Shown here one piece after another: positions 5,215 through 6,421 of a stretch of DNA of 6,421 nt (the first letter of the stretch is position 1; the number at the start of each line of letters is the position of its first letter). The notes beneath the pieces were generated by a model that was not told where the DNA came from, did not search any database, and saw only the letters and a program-made list of their open reading frames with translations. The translations under genes were made by a program, and so were the position numbers. Origin of the DNA: Chitinophagaceae bacterium (GTDB lineage Bacteria > Bacteroidota > Bacteroidia > Chitinophagales > Chitinophagaceae); NCBI GenBank assembly GCA_947459455.1, contig CANHEC010000147.1, positions 1 through 6,421 of the forward strand. Direction: 5' to 3'.

Positions 5215-5836
5215 CCACGAGATTTTTCGCGACGGCTTTAAGCTGATGCTAAGCCGTAACAAGCATGTGGAACTGATAGGCGAGGCCGAAAACGGCCGCG
5301 AACTACTTCAAATGGCCAGGGAACTGCAGCCGGATGTCATCATTACCGATATCAAAATGCCTATCATGGATGGCATTGAGGCTACCCGCCAGATAAAGGC
5401 GGACTTGCCCCGCATAGGTATTATTGGCCTTAGCATGTTCGACGAAGAGGAGCAGATCATGGAAATGCTGGATGCGGGTGCTTCGGGGTATTTGCTTAAA
5501 AATGCTGACAAAGACGAAGTGCAGGAAGCCATCAGGCACGTATACATGGAGAAAACGTACTACTGTAAGAGCACTTCTAAAAAGTTGGCAACCCTGGTGG
5601 CTCGTAGCCGCCATGCCGGCCCCCGCCAGGAAAAGATCGACTTTAACGATCGGGAAATTTTGATAATTCAGCTCATTTGCGAAGAGTATACCAATAAAGA
5701 AATAGCCGACCGCTTATACATGAGTGTGCGTACGGTAGAGGGCTACCGCCAGCGGCTGATAGAACGCATGCAAGTAAAAAACACCGCCGGGCTGGTGATA
5801 TATGCCATACAGCACGACCTGTACCAGCCCAAGTAA
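5189..5836 (+). CDS. response regulator, NarL/FixJ family (REC plus LuxR-type HTH)
   Basis: The 215-residue regulator starts with a receiver domain (1-118): acidic pair D8/D9, phospho-acceptor D54 in IITDIKMPIMDG, S82 in the GLSMFDEEE switch region and K104 in GYLLKNADKDE. A linker (about 120-150) leads to a LuxR-type helix-turn-helix at 151-210, with FNDREILIIQLICEEYTNKEIA and then the recognition region YMSVRTVEGYRQRL. It should be a transcription factor activated by phosphorylation from the overlapping HPK7 kinase; such pairs are the usual arrangement. Its start (ATG 5189) lies 26 nt inside the kinase gene. Target genes are unknown; the repeats at 3173-3218 upstream of the cassette are an obvious place to look for autoregulation. 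Length and domain layout are typical and all key residues are present. Confidence 0.95.
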   Translation: MIKVLIADDHEIFRDGFKLMLSRNKHVELIGEAENGRELLQMARELQPDVIITDIKMPIMDGIEATRQIKADLPRIGIIGLSMFDEEEQIMEMLDAGASGYLLKNADKDEVQEAIRHVYMEKTYYCKSTSKKLATLVARSRHAGPRQEKIDFNDREILIIQLICEEYTNKEIADRLYMSVRTVEGYRQRLIERMQVKNTAGLVIYAIQHDLYQPK

Positions 5837-5946
5837 AACAAACTGATGCTGGCTGGCTCCGCCATCGAACCGCTGGTGCCGCTGCTTTGTTAGCCAACAG
5901 CCATGCGCTATAGCCTGGCGTTTTTCAGAAGCCAATCAAATAATAC

Positions 5947-6421
5947 ATGCAAACCGATTTTTTGGTCATTGGTTCGGGCATTGCCGGCCTTACCTACGCA
6001 GTAAAAGTGGCCGAAGCCCAGCCCGATAAGCAGGTGCTGGTGCTGACCAAAACCTTTAGCGACGAAACGAATACCAAGTATGCCCAGGGCGGTATAGCCG
6101 GCGTATGGGACGAAATGAATGACAGCTTCAGCAAACACATAGATGATACCCTGATAGCCGGTGATGGGCTGTGCGATGAGGAAACGGTGCGGCTTGTAGT
6201 AACGGAAGGGCCCGAACGTATCCGGGAAATCATTGAGTGGGGCACCCGGTTCGACCTGGCAGCGGATGGTGAGTACGCACTGGGCCGTGAAGGAGGGCAC
6301 AGCGAGCATCGCATATTGCACCATAAGGACGTAACCGGTCAGGAAATAGAAAGGGCGCTGCTGGCTAAAGCGGCCACACTGCCGAATATTCGCATATGGA
6401 GCCACTATTTCGTATTGGATC
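5947..6421 (+). CDS. nadB: L-aspartate oxidase, N-terminal part (3' truncated by window)
   Basis: The visible 158 residues start with MQTDFLVIGSGIAGLTYAVK, a dinucleotide (FAD) binding fold with G9, G11 and G14. Then come TKYAQGGIAGV (44-54), typical of the succinate dehydrogenase/fumarate reductase/NadB flavoprotein family, a GDGLCDEETVRLVV segment and GREGGHSEHRILHHKDVTGQEIERAL (113-138), which is characteristic of NadB. NadB oxidises L-aspartate to iminoaspartate, which NadA condenses with dihydroxyacetone phosphate to quinolinate in NAD biosynthesis; it is cytoplasmic. A fumarate reductase or succinate dehydrogenase flavoprotein is less likely because of the REGGHSEHRILH signature and because no sdh/frd genes adjoin it. 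The rest lies beyond the window. It starts 110 bp after the response regulator with no SD, only AATCAAATAATAC before ATG. It is probably a separate housekeeping unit. Confidence 0.93.
   Translation, partial: MQTDFLVIGSGIAGLTYAVKVAEAQPDKQVLVLTKTFSDETNTKYAQGGIAGVWDEMNDSFSKHIDDTLIAGDGLCDEETVRLVVTEGPERIREIIEWGTRFDLAADGEYALGREGGHSEHRILHHKDVTGQEIERALLAKAATLPNIRIWSHYFVLD

Noticed and set aside
4378..5262. Long antisense open frame (294 codons) opposite the kinase gene
   Set aside because: It fully overlaps a kinase with intact catalytic motifs, and the translated antisense product has no recognisable family features.
5837..5946. Possible terminator between the response regulator and nadB (GCCA/TGGC around a GCTATAGC, then TTTTT at 5921-5925)
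   Set aside because: The stem is only 4 bp with a 12-base loop, too weak to call an intrinsic terminator.
5908..6405. Antisense open frame (165 codons) opposite nadB
   Set aside because: It is a shadow of a clearly recognised flavoprotein coding sequence.
1..6421. tRNA genes, CRISPR arrays, insertion sequences, phage or defence genes
   Set aside because: No cloverleaf, regularly spaced repeats, transposase motifs or terminal inverted repeats were seen, and gene composition is uniform across the window.

Overview
The window looks like chromosomal DNA of a Bacteroidota bacterium, most likely a Chitinophagaceae-like heterotroph. The start codons lack Shine-Dalgarno sequences and tend to have A/T-rich upstream bases. 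One leftward promoter candidate carries an exact Bacteroidota -7 box (TAnnTTTG). The gene content also fits: a SulP transporter beside a beta-carbonic anhydrase, and a 7TM protein / HisKA_3-type kinase / LuxR-type regulator cassette. Assignment to a genus is not possible from the sequence alone.

Region 1 (1-2426) is an inorganic-carbon block. The C-terminal end of an SbtA-type sodium/bicarbonate symporter (rightward) meets, tail to tail with a 1-bp gap, a leftward pair encoding a beta-carbonic anhydrase and, upstream of it, a 521-residue SulP (SLC26) anion transporter with a C-terminal STAS domain. Together these encode two candidate bicarbonate importers and the enzyme that interconverts bicarbonate and CO2. 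The likely role is supplying bicarbonate or CO2 to carboxylases, or pH homeostasis; no CO2-fixation gene is visible here.

Region 2 (2427-3259) is an 833-bp stretch without a convincing gene. It holds a leftward promoter candidate (2809-2838) framed by two palindromes, which could drive sulP-can through a long leader of about 375 nt. Just upstream lies a near-perfect leftward intrinsic terminator (2856-2882) that belongs to no recognisable gene. This, plus several hairpins and a weak leftward promoter near 3138-3168, makes a leftward small RNA of about 275 nt possible.

Region 3 (3260-5836) is a rightward signalling cassette. It encodes a 152-residue lysine/alanine/proline-rich protein of unknown function, a 7TM protein with no output domain, a sensor histidine kinase with one membrane segment and no input domain, and a NarL/FixJ response regulator. 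The last three overlap by 40 and 26 nt, indicating translational coupling. The 7TM protein and the kinase probably form one split sensor. The kinase reads in the -1 frame relative to the 7TM gene, and an AAAAAG run in the overlap would allow a frameshifted 472-residue fusion.

Region 4 (5947-6421) is the N-terminal third or so of L-aspartate oxidase (nadB), the entry step of NAD biosynthesis, cut off by the window end.
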